From the NCBI RefSeq assembly GCF_021653975.1, contig NZ_JAJKFK010000004.1, forward strand, positions 494,936-558,935: a stretch of 64,000 nt of DNA. Direction: 5' to 3'. The notes beneath the pieces are model-generated. The model searched no databases. It saw only the letters and a program-made list of their open reading frames with translations, and had not been told where the DNA came from. A program made the translations under genes and the position numbers. The stretch comes from Amycolatopsis sp. GM8 (GTDB lineage: Bacteria > Actinomycetota > Actinomycetes > Mycobacteriales > Pseudonocardiaceae). This document shows positions 17,465-26,826 of this stretch, piece by piece (the first letter of the stretch is position 1; each line of letters begins with the position of its first letter).

Positions 17465-17776
17465 ATGCAGGGCGAACGGGCAGCAGAAACACCGAGATCG
17501 GTAGCGGACCTGGCGGGTGATCCGGGCTGGCAGGTCCGCAGGGCGACGACCGGCAAGTGGATCACCGCGGAAGCGGCGTTCCAGCAGGGCGGCCGCAACT
17601 GGCGGATCGGGCTCACCCCCGGCCCACCCGGCGTGACCGCGCTGATCCTGTGGGCCGACGGCACGGTCGTCGACCACGCCCGCGGTTCGGAGTCGGCGAT
17701 GTGCGCGCGGGCACACCGGTGGCGGGCGAACCTCGCCGCGCACCGCCCCTGGCACGAGGCGATGCGGGCGGGCTGA
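17465..17776 (+). CDS. Small hypothetical protein
   Basis: 103 residues from the ATG at 17465; an in-frame GTG at 17453 is an alternative. The protein is soluble, with no signal peptide or membrane segment. Tryptophans recur in the pattern DPGWQVRR, TGKWITAE, NWRIGL, LILWADG and HRWRAN, suggesting a small beta-rich fold. I recognise no family. It is divergent from the NDMA alcohol dehydrogenase and convergent, 6 bp apart, with the metallophosphoesterase. Confidence 0.6.
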   Translation: MQGERAAETPRSVADLAGDPGWQVRRATTGKWITAEAAFQQGGRNWRIGLTPGPPGVTALILWADGTVVDHARGSESAMCARAHRWRANLAAHRPWHEAMRAG

Positions 17777-17782
17777 GCCGGG

Positions 17783-19273
17783 TCAGACCGCGGCGGCGAG
17801 CCCCTGGTGGTGCGGGCGGCGCAGGCCGGACAGGTCGCGCTGGACGGCGGTGTTGCGGTCGGCGACGGTGTTGCCGAAGGCGAACTGCGGCCAGTAGCCG
17901 AGGATCTCCTGGCGGCTGCGCTCGCTCCAGCGGCGGGCCAATTCGCTGCGCGACTTGTAGAAGTTGAGCGCGTATCCCTTGGTGTGCAAGCGAAGGACCG
18001 AGAACCCGCCCGGGTACTCCTTGGCGGCGGCGATCTCCTGCATCGTCACCCGCGGCGCGAGCGGGCTGACCGTGCGGTGGTTGCGGTGCGTGTGCCCGGC
18101 GTGATGCAGGAACAGCCCGGGCGTCTTCGAGTACCAGTCGAGGATCTGCGCGGCCTGTACCGCGTCGACCGAGTTGCTCGGGGTGATCGGGAACGCCGAG
18201 TCCTGCACGACGAGCGGGTGGTGGCCGAACACCAACGTCGGCTGGTCGCGGTGGGCTTCGAGGTCCCGCCGGAACCAGTCGAGCTGGGCCGGGGACAACC
18301 CGCCGGCGTCACCGCCGTTGCCTGCCTTGTCGTAGGTGTCGAGGCCGATGACGTGCAGGCCGGAGAGGTCCTTCGAGAAGTAGGTCAGCTCGTCGCGCGG
18401 GAAGTACGCGTCGTGGAAGCAGTCGTTGCCCTGCCACTGCCCGGCGCGGCACGCCGAGTACGCGTCGCCGAGGTGCGCGCGGTCATGGTTTCCGCGGGTG
18501 ACGAAGTAGTCCTCGCGATACCGGCCGAAGCGGGACAGCAACTGCCCGGCGCGGCTGAGGTCGTTCGGCAGCGCCTCGGCGGAGATGTCGCCCGCCGCGA
18601 GCAGGTAGGCCGGGTCGAACCGGCGCACGTCGTCGACGAGTGAGGAGAGCATGACCTCGGGGTAGGGCGGCAGGCCCGGTTCCTGCGTGATGCCGATGTA
18701 CTGCGGCTGGCCGCCGACGAGGCCCGCCTGCGTCTCCCCCAGGTGCAGGTCGTTGCAGAGGATCACGGAGAACAGGTGGCTGCCCTGCGGCGGTTGCGGG
18801 GTGGTGAACTCATACGGGCCGCCGGTGCCCAGGCCGTGGTCCGAGGTGCCGACCGCGTTGCCCGCGATGAGCGTGAACTGCGAGGGCGCCGCGGCTTTGC
18901 CGTTCGAATACGCCTGGTAGTAGTAGGTCTGCCCCGGTTCGAGGTGGGTCAGCTCGACGTAGTGGTACGGCGTGTGCCCGGAGATCCCGTACGCGACGCG
19001 GTTGAGGCGCGTGGGGTTCGTGCCGTAGCGGACGAGCCCGTCGGCCGCGGCGGGGACCATCCGGCCGAGCCCGTCGTCGGTGCCGGACTGGCCGGTGTAC
19101 CAGGTGATGACGGCGTGGTCCTCGGCGAGCGTGACCAGTTCGAGGTTGACCGGGGCGATGGTGCCCGCAGTTCCGGTGTCGGCGTAGGCGGTCCCGGCGC
19201 CCAGCGGCGCGATCGCGGCAGCGGCGGCCGACCAGCGGAGCAGGTCCCGGCGCGTGAAGTCACAACCTGGCAT
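17783..19273 (-). CDS. Tat-exported metallophosphoesterase, purple-acid-phosphatase-like
   Basis: 496 residues. The Tat signal TRRDLLRW is followed by an alanine-rich hydrophobic stretch and an AYA cleavage site near residue 30. A fibronectin-III-like N-domain (about 40-150) precedes a calcineurin-like domain. Metal ligands seen: NDLHLGE (DxH), AAGDIS (GD), TRGNHDRAH (GNHD), FGHHPLV and AGHTHRNH (GHxH). It should act outside the membrane as a phosphomono- or diesterase with a two-metal centre. No lipid anchor is visible. It is divergent from the secreted ribonuclease gene across 158 bp. Confidence 0.9.
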   Translation of the reverse strand: MPGCDFTRRDLLRWSAAAAAIAPLGAGTAYADTGTAGTIAPVNLELVTLAEDHAVITWYTGQSGTDDGLGRMVPAAADGLVRYGTNPTRLNRVAYGISGHTPYHYVELTHLEPGQTYYYQAYSNGKAAAPSQFTLIAGNAVGTSDHGLGTGGPYEFTTPQPPQGSHLFSVILCNDLHLGETQAGLVGGQPQYIGITQEPGLPPYPEVMLSSLVDDVRRFDPAYLLAAGDISAEALPNDLSRAGQLLSRFGRYREDYFVTRGNHDRAHLGDAYSACRAGQWQGNDCFHDAYFPRDELTYFSKDLSGLHVIGLDTYDKAGNGGDAGGLSPAQLDWFRRDLEAHRDQPTLVFGHHPLVVQDSAFPITPSNSVDAVQAAQILDWYSKTPGLFLHHAGHTHRNHRTVSPLAPRVTMQEIAAAKEYPGGFSVLRLHTKGYALNFYKSRSELARRWSERSRQEILGYWPQFAFGNTVADRNTAVQRDLSGLRRPHHQGLAAAV

Positions 19274-19431
19274 GTGCCCGAAGCTAGGGGCCGCTCGTGA
19301 ACGCCGGTGGCGAGTTGCTCCCTGAGTGGATGTCGCGCAGGTGAAGAAAGTTCACACACAAGCGGTTGTCCGTGTTGGTCGGCACGCTCGATGCTCGGAC
19401 GGTCGATTTCCCCCGATTCCGGAGGTCTGCC

Positions 19432-19818
19432 GTGGTGAAGAAGTCCCTTGCGGTCGTCGCGCTCCTGTTCTCGTTGCTCGGCACGGTTCTCGTCGTCCCG
19501 GCCGAGGCGTCCGTGTACGACAGCTGCTCCGTTTCCGGCTGCTCGGCCGCCCGCACCGCCTACAACGGCTGGAACCAGCTCGGTTTCCCGCGCTCGGCGG
19601 GCTGGTACTCGTGGCCCTACGGTCAGTACAACTACACCGGTGGCCGGTTCCAGAACCGCGAGGGCGAACTGCCCGCGGGCGACACGTTCTACGAGTACGA
19701 CGTCAACCCGCGTGCCCGTGGTGCCGCCCGCGACGCGGCGCGCATCGTGCGGGACGTGACCACCGGCGTCGTGTGGTTCACCCCCGACCACTACGTGAAC
19801 TTCTACCGGATCCACTAG
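19432..19818 (+). CDS. Secreted guanyl-specific ribonuclease (RNase Sa / N1-T1 family)
   Basis: 128 residues from the GTG at 19432, placed by GGAGG six bases upstream; GTG at 19435 is also possible. A Sec signal peptide (VKKSLAVVALLFSLLGTVLV) ends near PAEAS, leaving about 100 residues, the size of mature RNase Sa. FQNREGELP, the catalytic Glu in FYEYDV, the Arg in the RGAARDAARIV region and His in PDHYVNF match RNase Sa residues Glu54, Arg69 and His85. It cleaves RNA after guanosine outside the cell. No barstar-like inhibitor gene is adjacent. The two cysteines in DSCSVSGC sit near the mature N-terminus. Confidence 0.85.
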   Translation: MVKKSLAVVALLFSLLGTVLVVPAEASVYDSCSVSGCSAARTAYNGWNQLGFPRSAGWYSWPYGQYNYTGGRFQNREGELPAGDTFYEYDVNPRARGAARDAARIVRDVTTGVVWFTPDHYVNFYRIH

Positions 19819-19838
19819 CTACCGGGGAATCCAGCTCC

Positions 19839-20186
19839 TCACAGATCGGTGGCGCGCTGGTGCCGCGGCTCGTACAACCCGACCTCGCCACCGCCCGGCA
19901 GGTGGAGCCGGGTGACGCGGCCCCAGCGTTCCTCGGTGACCGGCCCCGCGAACGACACCCCGCGGCCGGACAGCTCCGCCATGGTCACGTCCAGGTCGTC
20001 GCACATGAAGTACAGCTCCGACGACGGCGCACCGGCCGGGTGCACGGCGGCCTCGGCGGGCGGCAGTTTGAAGATCAGCCAGCCACCGCCCGCGTCGACG
20101 TGCGGGAAACCCAGCACGTCCCGCAGGAACTCCCGGTCCGCCTCGGCGTCCCGGCTGTACAGGATCACGTGCGCGCCATCGATCAT
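19839..20186 (-). CDS. VOC family protein (glyoxalase/bleomycin-resistance fold)
   Basis: 115 residues, one VOC module made of two beta-alpha-beta-beta-beta units: IDGAHVILYSRDAEADREFL in the first and SELYFMCDDLDVTMAEL in the second. The ending GEVGLYEPRHQ has the usual metal-ligand glutamate position. It probably binds or isomerises a small molecule; no specific role can be given. It is convergent with the ribonuclease gene and lies 16 bp after the start side of the sugar-binding lipoprotein gene's end, in the same direction. Confidence 0.82.
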   Translation of the reverse strand: MIDGAHVILYSRDAEADREFLRDVLGFPHVDAGGGWLIFKLPPAEAAVHPAGAPSSELYFMCDDLDVTMAELSGRGVSFAGPVTEERWGRVTRLHLPGGGEVGLYEPRHQRATDL

Positions 20187-20202
20187 GCGGAAAGAGTAAC
20201 GG

Positions 20203-21168
20203 TTACTGGTACAGCGCCGCCTGGATCTTCGGGTCGGTGATGTTCGACTTGTCGTACCAGTAGTACGCGGTATCGATCCGCTTCGGCAGCTGCTCGTGAT
20301 TGATGGCCTTCAGCGCCGCGTCCACCAGTTGCCGCCCGATGTCGACCGGGTCCTGCGTGATGGCACCCGACTCGACGCCGCTGTTGATCGCGTCGATCTG
20401 CGCCTTGCCCGAGTCGAACCCGGCGATCGTGAGCCCGGTCTTCCCGGCCTCCTGCACGCCCTTGATCACGCCGATCGCCGAGCCCTCGTTCGAGCCGTAG
20501 ATGCCCTTGAGGTCCGGGTTCGCCTGCAGGATCGACTTCGTGATGTTCGCGGACTGCAGCTGGTCGCCGCCACCGTACTGGGGCGGCAGCACCGTGATGC
20601 CCGGCGCGTTCTGCTTCATCCAGTCCAGGAACCCGTCGCGACGGTCCTTTCCGGACAGACTGGTCTGGTCGTGCACGACCATCGCCACCTTGCCCTGACC
20701 GCCGATCTGGTCCGCCAGGTGCTTGGCCGCGTCGGCGGCCGCGGCCTTGTTGTCGGTGGCCACCGTGGTCGCCGGGATGTCACTGTCCACACCGGAGTCG
20801 AACGCGATCACCGGAATGTTCTGCGCCTTGGCCTGCTGCAGCAGCGGTGCCGCGGCCCGCGAGTCGAGTGCCGCGAAACCCAGTGCCTGCGGGGATTTCG
20901 CCAGCTCGTTGGTCAGCATGTTGACCTGCTGCTCGACATCCTGTTCCGTGGCCGGGCCGACGAACGTGATCCGCGCGCCCTTCGCCGAAGCTTCGTCTTC
21001 GGCGCCCTTCTTCACCGACTGCCAGAACTGGTGCTGGAATCCCTTCGAGACGATCGCGATCAGCGGGCCATTCCCGCCGGCGCCGGAGGTGCCGCCCTGA
21101 CCGCACGCGGCCAGGCTCACCGCGAGCGCGGCCGCCGCGAGCGTAGCCGTGATCTTCGGAATCTTCAT
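20203..21168 (-). CDS. Sugar ABC transporter substrate-binding lipoprotein (RbsB-like)
   Basis: 321 residues. A lipoprotein signal with lipobox LAAC (Cys22) anchors it outside the membrane. The type I periplasmic-binding fold starts at IAIVSKGFQHQFWQSVKKGA; GIYGSNEGSAIGV and GLTIAGFDSGKAQ are typical of ribose/galactose/fucose binders. It delivers a monosaccharide to the permease and ATPase encoded directly after it in order. Given the fuconate dehydratase downstream in the cluster, L-fucose or a similar 6-deoxy or C4-epimeric sugar is likely, by inference. Confidence 0.88.
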   Translation of the reverse strand: MKIPKITATLAAAALAVSLAACGQGGTSGAGGNGPLIAIVSKGFQHQFWQSVKKGAEDEASAKGARITFVGPATEQDVEQQVNMLTNELAKSPQALGFAALDSRAAAPLLQQAKAQNIPVIAFDSGVDSDIPATTVATDNKAAAADAAKHLADQIGGQGKVAMVVHDQTSLSGKDRRDGFLDWMKQNAPGITVLPPQYGGGDQLQSANITKSILQANPDLKGIYGSNEGSAIGVIKGVQEAGKTGLTIAGFDSGKAQIDAINSGVESGAITQDPVDIGRQLVDAALKAINHEQLPKRIDTAYYWYDKSNITDPKIQAALYQ

Positions 21169-21186
21169 GGGCCGAACTCCCTTGTT

Positions 21187-22176
21187 CTACGCTTCCTTCT
21201 TGCGGATACGGTCGGTGTAGACGGCGACGAGGATGACCGCGCCGAGGATGACGTTCTGCCATTCCTGCGGGATCGACATGATCTGCAGGCCGTTGTTGAG
21301 CACCGAGATGATCAGCGCGCCGATCAGGGTGCCGATGATCGAGCCCTTGCCTCCGGACAGCGAAGTGCCGCCGATGACGACGGCCGCGATCGCCTGCAAC
21401 TCGTAGCCCATCCCGGTGGCCGGTTGCGCCGAGCCCAGCCGCGCCGAGATCATCACCCCGGCGAGTCCGGTGAACAGCCCGGCGAACGCGTAGATCCCGA
21501 GCTTCCACCGGCGCACGTCGATCCCGGACAGCGCGGTCACTTCCTCGTTGCTGCCGATCGAATAGGTGTACCGGCCGAGCACGCTCTTGGTCAGCAGCAC
21601 ACCCGCGATGATCGCGATGACGAGCAGGATCAGCACCGCGTTCGGCAGGTTCGGGATCAGGAACCCGGACGAGAGATCCGTGTAACCGGCGATATCGGTG
21701 AAGTAGATCGGCGTGCTGTGCGACAGAACCAGCGCGAGCCCGCCGGCGGCGAGCATCATCGCGAGCGTCGCGATGAACGGCGGGATCCGCAACACCGCCA
21801 CGTTGACGCCGTTGACCAGTCCCATGAACCCGCCGAACAGGATCGTCAGCGGCACGCCGAGCGCGAGTGGCAGGTGCAGGTTCACGATGAACACGCCCGA
21901 CATCACCGCGCACAGCGCCATCCCGGTGCCGATGGACAGGTCGATCCCGGCGGAGATGATCACGAACGTGGTGCCGATGGCGAGGGTCCCGATCACCACC
22001 GTAGAGAACAGGATCGCGATGAAGTTGCCGTAGGAGAAGAAGAATGGGCTGACGATGGAGAAGAACGCGTAGATCACCACGAGGCTGGCGAACGCGAGCA
22101 GCTGCTGCAACCTGCTCTTGACCGCCCCGGTGAGCCCGCCGGCCTGCTCCCCCGCGGGTGTCTTCACGGTGGTCAT
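21187..22176 (-). CDS. Sugar ABC transporter permease (RbsC-like)
   Basis: 329 residues with eight to ten membrane helices. The TTFVIISAGIDLSIGTGMAL block and GRYTYSIGSNEEVTALSGI match the ribose-type permease family. It forms the membrane channel for the RbsB-like lipoprotein. The start overlaps the ATPase gene's stop by ATGA, and the binding-protein gene follows 18 bp on. Confidence 0.9.
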   Translation of the reverse strand: MTTVKTPAGEQAGGLTGAVKSRLQQLLAFASLVVIYAFFSIVSPFFFSYGNFIAILFSTVVIGTLAIGTTFVIISAGIDLSIGTGMALCAVMSGVFIVNLHLPLALGVPLTILFGGFMGLVNGVNVAVLRIPPFIATLAMMLAAGGLALVLSHSTPIYFTDIAGYTDLSSGFLIPNLPNAVLILLVIAIIAGVLLTKSVLGRYTYSIGSNEEVTALSGIDVRRWKLGIYAFAGLFTGLAGVMISARLGSAQPATGMGYELQAIAAVVIGGTSLSGGKGSIIGTLIGALIISVLNNGLQIMSIPQEWQNVILGAVILVAVYTDRIRKKEA

Positions 22177-23729
22177 GTGTGTCCCGCCTTCTGTTCGCCG
22201 AGGCCGAGTTCCGCGGCGTCGTCCGGATTCTCGTCGGGCCGCAACGTCGCGTAGTGCATGATGTTCTCCTGGCTCGCCTCCGCCGCGCCGAGCACGTGGG
22301 TGACCCGTCCCTCGCTCATCACCACGACGCGGTGTGCCATGCGCAGGATCTCCGGCAGCTCCGAGGAGATCATGATGATCGATTTCCCTTGTGCCGCCAG
22401 CTCGTTCAGCAGCTGGTAGATCTCTTCCTTGGCGCCGACGTCGATACCGCGGGTCGGCTCGTCGAAAATGAGGATGTCACAGGCCTTCGCGATCCACTTC
22501 GCGATGACGACCTTCTGCTGGTTCCCGCCGGACAGCAACTTTGTGGTCTGGTCCACCGAAGGTGTTTTGATGTGGAGCGAGCCCGCACGCTCGGCGGCGT
22601 CGGTGCGCAACGCGCCGTCGCGGACGAATCCGGCCTGGGTGAAGCGGTCTCTCAGCGCCGAAAGGGCGATGTTCGCTTTGACGTCCTGCTCCAGCAGGAG
22701 CCCGTAGCGCTTGCGGTCCTCCGACAGGTACCCGATGCCGAGCCGAGCCGCATCGGCCGGATTGCCGATGTGGACGCGTTTTCCGTGCAGGGTCACGGTT
22801 CCCTTGTCGATCTTGTCCGCGCCGACGAGCGCGCGGGCGACCTCGGTGCGGCCCGCGCCCATCAGTCCGGCGAAGCCGAGGATCTCACCGCGCCGCAGCT
22901 CGAACGACACGTCGGTGAGCAAAGCCTTGGTGGACAGCCCTTCCACGCCGAGCACGACGTCACGATCGGCGCGGACACCCTCGGGTCGCGCACCGGTGTC
23001 GATCGCGCGGCCGACCATCAGCGCGATGATGTCCGAAGTGGACGCCGTGCCCGCGTCGAGGGTGTCGATGTATTCGCCGTCGCGGATCACCGTGACCCGG
23101 TCGGCGATCCGCTTGATCTCCTCCATCCGGTGGGAGATGTAGATGACGCCGGTGCCGGGCCGGACGAACCGGCGGATCAGTTCGTGCAGCGTTCCGACCT
23201 CGGCGTCGTTGAGCGCCGCGGTCGGCTCGTCCATGATGAGCACGCGGGGTTCGTAGGAAAGCGCTTTCGCGATCTCGACCATCTGCTGGTTCGCGACCGT
23301 CAGCTGGCCTGCGACCGTGCGCGGGTCGAGCCGCAGGGACAAGCGGTCCAGCAGTGCGGCGGCGTCGGCGTTGAGCCTCCGTTCGTCGAGCAGCACCCGC
23401 GCCCGGCGCGGTTCCCGGCCGATGAAGATGTTCTGCGCGACGGTCAGATGCGGCACCAGGTTGAACTCCTGGTGGATGATGCTGATGCCGAGCGTGAGTG
23501 CGTGCCGCGGACCGGAGGGCTGGTACGGCTCACCGCCGAGCGTGAAGCGGCCGGAATCCGCGGTGTGGATACCGGACAGCAGCTTCATCAGCGTCGACTT
23601 GCCCGCTCCGTTCTCGCCGACCAGCGCGAGCACCTCCCCGGAACGCAGGTCGAGCCGCATCTCGTGCAACGCCCGCACGCCGGGGAAACTCTTGTTCACC
23701 CCTTCGACTTCGAGCAGGTTCTCGGTCAT
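22173..23729 (-). CDS. Sugar ABC transporter ATP-binding protein (RbsA-like, double ABC)
   Basis: 518 residues, the normal length of RbsA/MglA proteins with two ABC modules. The first has Walker A GENGAGKST and Walker B VLIMDEPTAALND. The second has a degenerate P-loop GLMGAGRTEVA but an intact LSGGNQQKV signature and ILIFDEPTRGID. It energises sugar import. The ATGA overlaps on both sides couple it to the aldo/keto reductase upstream and the permease downstream. Confidence 0.92.
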   Translation of the reverse strand: MTENLLEVEGVNKSFPGVRALHEMRLDLRSGEVLALVGENGAGKSTLMKLLSGIHTADSGRFTLGGEPYQPSGPRHALTLGISIIHQEFNLVPHLTVAQNIFIGREPRRARVLLDERRLNADAAALLDRLSLRLDPRTVAGQLTVANQQMVEIAKALSYEPRVLIMDEPTAALNDAEVGTLHELIRRFVRPGTGVIYISHRMEEIKRIADRVTVIRDGEYIDTLDAGTASTSDIIALMVGRAIDTGARPEGVRADRDVVLGVEGLSTKALLTDVSFELRRGEILGFAGLMGAGRTEVARALVGADKIDKGTVTLHGKRVHIGNPADAARLGIGYLSEDRKRYGLLLEQDVKANIALSALRDRFTQAGFVRDGALRTDAAERAGSLHIKTPSVDQTTKLLSGGNQQKVVIAKWIAKACDILIFDEPTRGIDVGAKEEIYQLLNELAAQGKSIIMISSELPEILRMAHRVVVMSEGRVTHVLGAAEASQENIMHYATLRPDENPDDAAELGLGEQKAGHT

Positions 23730-24667
23730 CGCACCGGCCACCGGATCAACCCCTTGTCCCGTAAGGACGTCCACAGCTCGCCGGGCACGACCGCGTACAG
23801 CCGCCCGTAGTTCTGCCAGACGTGCTCCGGGGTCACCGCACCGATGACCACCGCGCGGACAGTGGACTCCAGCAAGGGAAAATGGAGCGCGGCCGTGGGC
23901 AGCTCGACGCCGAATTCGGCACAGACCGCGGCGATTTCCCGCGCCTTGACCAGCACGTCGTGCGGTATCGGCGCATAGTCGTAGTACGCCGACTCCGCCG
24001 GTGCGGAAGTCGAGAGCACGCCCGAGTTGAACACCCCAGCGACGAGTACCTCCAGGGATTCGGGCGGGGCAAAGCTCTGGTCCAGCAAGGTGAATCGCCC
24101 GGCGACCATGAGCACGTCCAGCATCCCGGACCGGGCACCGGCCTCCAGCGCCTCGGCCGACTTCGACCCGAGCCCAACGGCCGACACGACACCCTCGTCC
24201 CGCAACGCCACGACCGCGGGCAGGCCTTCCGCGAGCGCCGCCCGGAGGTCGTACTCGTCCGGGTCGTGCAGGTACACGATGTCCACCGAGTCCAGTCCCA
24301 GCCGGATCAGGGACTCCTCGAGCCCGCGGCGCACGCCGCCGGCGGAGAAGTCCCATACCCGCCGCTGATCGGCGGGCACATGGAACAGGTTCGCGTCGTC
24401 GAGGCCGGTGCCGCCCGGATCGGGCACGAGCCGCCTGCCGACCTTTGTGGACACCACGAACTCTTCGCGTGGCTTGCCGGCGAGGAAAGCGCCGAGCCGC
24501 CGTTCGGACAAGCCGAGCCCGTAGTGCGGTGCCGTGTCGAAATGGCGGATCCCGCAGCCCCAGGCCGCGTCCAGGATCGCGTGCGCCTGCTCGTCGGACA
24601 TCGGTGCGAACATGTTGCCGAGGTTCGCGCCACCGAGCGCGAGCCGGCCGGGCAACGTGCTAACCAT
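23726..24667 (-). CDS. Aldo/keto reductase, probable L-fucose/aldose 1-dehydrogenase
   Basis: 313 residues from the ATG at 24667, which overlaps the end of the dehydratase gene by 8 bp. The AKR barrel shows [16 protein letters not shown] (Asp and Tyr of the tetrad), VSTKVGRRL (Lys) and [11 protein letters not shown] (His). The closest branch is D-threo-aldose / L-fucose / L-galactose dehydrogenases, which oxidise the sugar at C1 to the lactone. Its place between the fuconate dehydratase and the sugar transporter supports that role; the exact sugar is inferred. Confidence 0.85.
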   Translation of the reverse strand: MVSTLPGRLALGGANLGNMFAPMSDEQAHAILDAAWGCGIRHFDTAPHYGLGLSERRLGAFLAGKPREEFVVSTKVGRRLVPDPGGTGLDDANLFHVPADQRRVWDFSAGGVRRGLEESLIRLGLDSVDIVYLHDPDEYDLRAALAEGLPAVVALRDEGVVSAVGLGSKSAEALEAGARSGMLDVLMVAGRFTLLDQSFAPPESLEVLVAGVFNSGVLSTSAPAESAYYDYAPIPHDVLVKAREIAAVCAEFGVELPTAALHFPLLESTVRAVVIGAVTPEHVWQNYGRLYAVVPGELWTSLRDKGLIRWPVR

Positions 24668-25943
24668 GGCTGTACTCCACAATGGACTCTCGTCGCATTT
24701 CCGTGCCGGCGCCCGGAGTCTTCGGCGGGTAGTACCGCCCGCCGCGCACGTCGACCGGGGTCACGAAATGCTCGTGCAGGTGGTCGACGAACTCGATCAC
24801 CCGGTTCTCGGCGGTCCCGGACACCGCCACGTAGTCGAACATCGACAGGTGCTGCACGGCCTCGCACAGCCCGACCCCACCGGCGTGCGGGCAGACCCGG
24901 ACGCCGAACTTGGCCGCCAGCAACAGGATCGCGAGGTTCTCGTTGACACCGGCCACCCGCGTCGCGTCGAGTTGCAGCACGGAAAGCGCTTTCGCCTGCA
25001 GGAACTGCTTGAACATCACGCGGTTCGCGATGTGCTCGCCGGTGGCGACCGGGATCGGCGCGACCGCCTTCGCGATCGCCGCGTGCCCGAGCACGTCGTC
25101 GGGGCTGGTGGGCTCCTCGATCCAGGCGAGGTCGAACGGGCGCAGCGCGGTGCACCACGCGATCGCGTCGGCGACGTCCCAGCGCTGGTTCGCGTCGACG
25201 GCGATCCGGACGTCCGGCCCGCACGCCGCGCGCGCGATGCCGAGGCGGCGCCGGTCGTCGTCCAGGTCGTTGCCGACCTTGAGCTTGATCTGGGTGAACC
25301 CGTCGGCGACCGCCTCGCGGCAGAGCCGGGCGAGCTTGTCGTCGTCGTAGCCGAGCCAGCCCGGCGTCGTCGTGTACGCGGGATACCCCTCGGCGACCAG
25401 CCGCGCCTCGCGCTCCTCGCGACCCGGCTGCGCGGCACGCAGAATGTCGAGCGCCTCATCACGGGTGAGCGCGTCAGTCAGATAGCGGAAGTCGACGAGG
25501 TCGACGAGTTCCTCGGGCGAAAGCGACGCGAGCAGCTGCCACAGCGGTTTGCCTTCGCGCTTGGCTCGCAGGTCCCACAGCGCGTTGACCACCGCGCCGA
25601 TGGCCATGTGCATGATCCCCTTCTCGGGGCCGAGCCAGCGCAGGTGCGAGTCGTGCACCAGCTCCCGCCACATACCGCCGAGATCGGCCAGGGTCTCTTC
25701 GACGTCGCGGCCGGCGAGGTGATCTTCGAGCGCGCGCAGGGCCGCGACCTGAACGTCGTTGCCGCGGCCGATGGTGAAGACGAAACCGTGACCTTCGAGC
25801 CCGTCGTCCGCGTCGGTGACGAGGCGGACGTACGCGGCCGAGTAGTCCGGGTCGGGGTTCATCGCGTCGGAGCCGTCGAGCGTCCGGGAGGTGGGAAACC
25901 GCACGTCGTGGGTCTGCAGGGCGATGATCCGGGCCACGAACAC
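24660..25943 (-). CDS. L-fuconate dehydratase (enolase superfamily)
   Basis: 427 residues from a GTG at 25943. Longer starts would run into a palindromic operator at 25977-25991, so this one is preferred. Enolase-superfamily features: the KxK general base in TQIKLKVG, metal ligands in [17 protein letters not shown] and GEHIANR, and a His in CPHAGGVG. The order and length match L-fuconate dehydratase, which turns L-fuconate into 2-keto-3-deoxy-L-fuconate. The adjacent aldose dehydrogenase and SDR supply the steps before and after. Other sugar acids with the same C4 configuration could also be substrates. Confidence 0.88.
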   Translation of the reverse strand: MFVARIIALQTHDVRFPTSRTLDGSDAMNPDPDYSAAYVRLVTDADDGLEGHGFVFTIGRGNDVQVAALRALEDHLAGRDVEETLADLGGMWRELVHDSHLRWLGPEKGIMHMAIGAVVNALWDLRAKREGKPLWQLLASLSPEELVDLVDFRYLTDALTRDEALDILRAAQPGREEREARLVAEGYPAYTTTPGWLGYDDDKLARLCREAVADGFTQIKLKVGNDLDDDRRRLGIARAACGPDVRIAVDANQRWDVADAIAWCTALRPFDLAWIEEPTSPDDVLGHAAIAKAVAPIPVATGEHIANRVMFKQFLQAKALSVLQLDATRVAGVNENLAILLLAAKFGVRVCPHAGGVGLCEAVQHLSMFDYVAVSGTAENRVIEFVDHLHEHFVTPVDVRGGRYYPPKTPGAGTEMRRESIVEYSHG

Positions 25944-25976
25944 ACTCCCTCGTATGACCGCTGTCACGCCGACCAT

Positions 25977-25991
25977 AGACATCGGATGTCT
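25977..25991. promoter_or_regulatory. GntR operator candidate AGACATCGGATGTCT
   Basis: Perfect 7-bp inverted repeat around a single G, lying between the divergent dehydratase (start 25943) and SDR (start 26067) genes. The core ACATCGGAT recurs at 27545-27553, upstream of the FadR-type GntR gene. The shared sequence suggests that this regulator controls both promoters. Confidence 0.65.
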
Positions 25992-26066
25992 CGGCCGTCA
26001 AGGCTCGCGGAGCTGCCGGGTTCTCCCTAGTATTCGGGCGCAGACACCCGACGTAGAGGGAGCAGG

Positions 26067-26816
26067 ATGAGCGAGTTCGAGGGCCTGGTCGCGGCGGTGA
26101 CAGGGGGTGCGTCCGGGATCGGCGCGGCGGTGGTCACGGCACTCGCCGAGCGGGGTGCGCACGTCGCCGCGCTCGACGTGCAGCCGGTGTCCGAAAAGGA
26201 CGGTGTGCTGGGCCTGCGGGCCGACGTGACCGACGACGCGTCGGTGCGGCAAGCGATCGAGACCACGGTGGACCGCTTGGGCGGCCTCGACATCCTGGTG
26301 AACAACGCGGGCATCGGCGCGCAGGGCACCGTCGCCGACAACGACGACGACGAGTGGCTGCGGGTGCTCGACGTGAACCTGCTCGGGATGATGCGCACGA
26401 GCCGCGCCGCGCTGCCACACCTGCGCCGGTCCCGGGCGGCCGCGATCGTGAACATCGGTTCGATCGCGGCCACCGCGGGTCTGCCGCAGCGCGCGCTCTA
26501 CAGCGCGTCGAAGGGTGGGGTCGTGGCGCTGACCAGGGCGATGGCCGCCGACCATCTGACCGAAGGCATCCGGGTGAACTGCGTGAACCCGGGCACCGCG
26601 GACACCCCGTGGGTCGGCAGGCTGCTGGCACGGGCCGGCGATCCGGCCGGCGAACGCGCCGCCCTCGAAGCCCGGCAACCACACGGCCGCCTCGTCTCTC
26701 CCGAGGAGATCGCGCACGCGGTGGTGTACCTCGCGAGCCCGCTGGCCGGTTCCACGGCGGGCACCGGCCTCGCCGTCGACGGCGGCATGCAGGACCTCCG
26801 CCTCCGCCCCCGCTGA
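26067..26816 (+). CDS. SDR family dehydrogenase, probable 2-keto-3-deoxy-L-fuconate dehydrogenase
   Basis: 249 residues, ATG behind AGAGGGAGCAGG. Classical SDR: TGGASGIG, LDVQ (Asp, NAD preference), NNAGIG, Ser in VNIGSIAA and YSASKGG (YxxxK). The AAIVNIGSIAATAGLPQRALY context resembles BDH2 and the bacterial 2-keto-3-deoxy-L-fuconate dehydrogenases. It would oxidise the dehydratase product to the 2,4-diketo acid. It is transcribed divergently from the dehydratase under the same palindromic site. An L-fucose dehydrogenase role is an alternative. Confidence 0.85.
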   Translation: MSEFEGLVAAVTGGASGIGAAVVTALAERGAHVAALDVQPVSEKDGVLGLRADVTDDASVRQAIETTVDRLGGLDILVNNAGIGAQGTVADNDDDEWLRVLDVNLLGMMRTSRAALPHLRRSRAAAIVNIGSIAATAGLPQRALYSASKGGVVALTRAMAADHLTEGIRVNCVNPGTADTPWVGRLLARAGDPAGERAALEARQPHGRLVSPEEIAHAVVYLASPLAGSTAGTGLAVDGGMQDLRLRPR

Positions 26817-26826
26817 ACTCGCGCGG

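Noticed and set aside
19839..20186. Barstar-like inhibitor next to the ribonuclease
   Set aside because: The adjacent minus-strand gene is a VOC-fold protein, with no barstar features.
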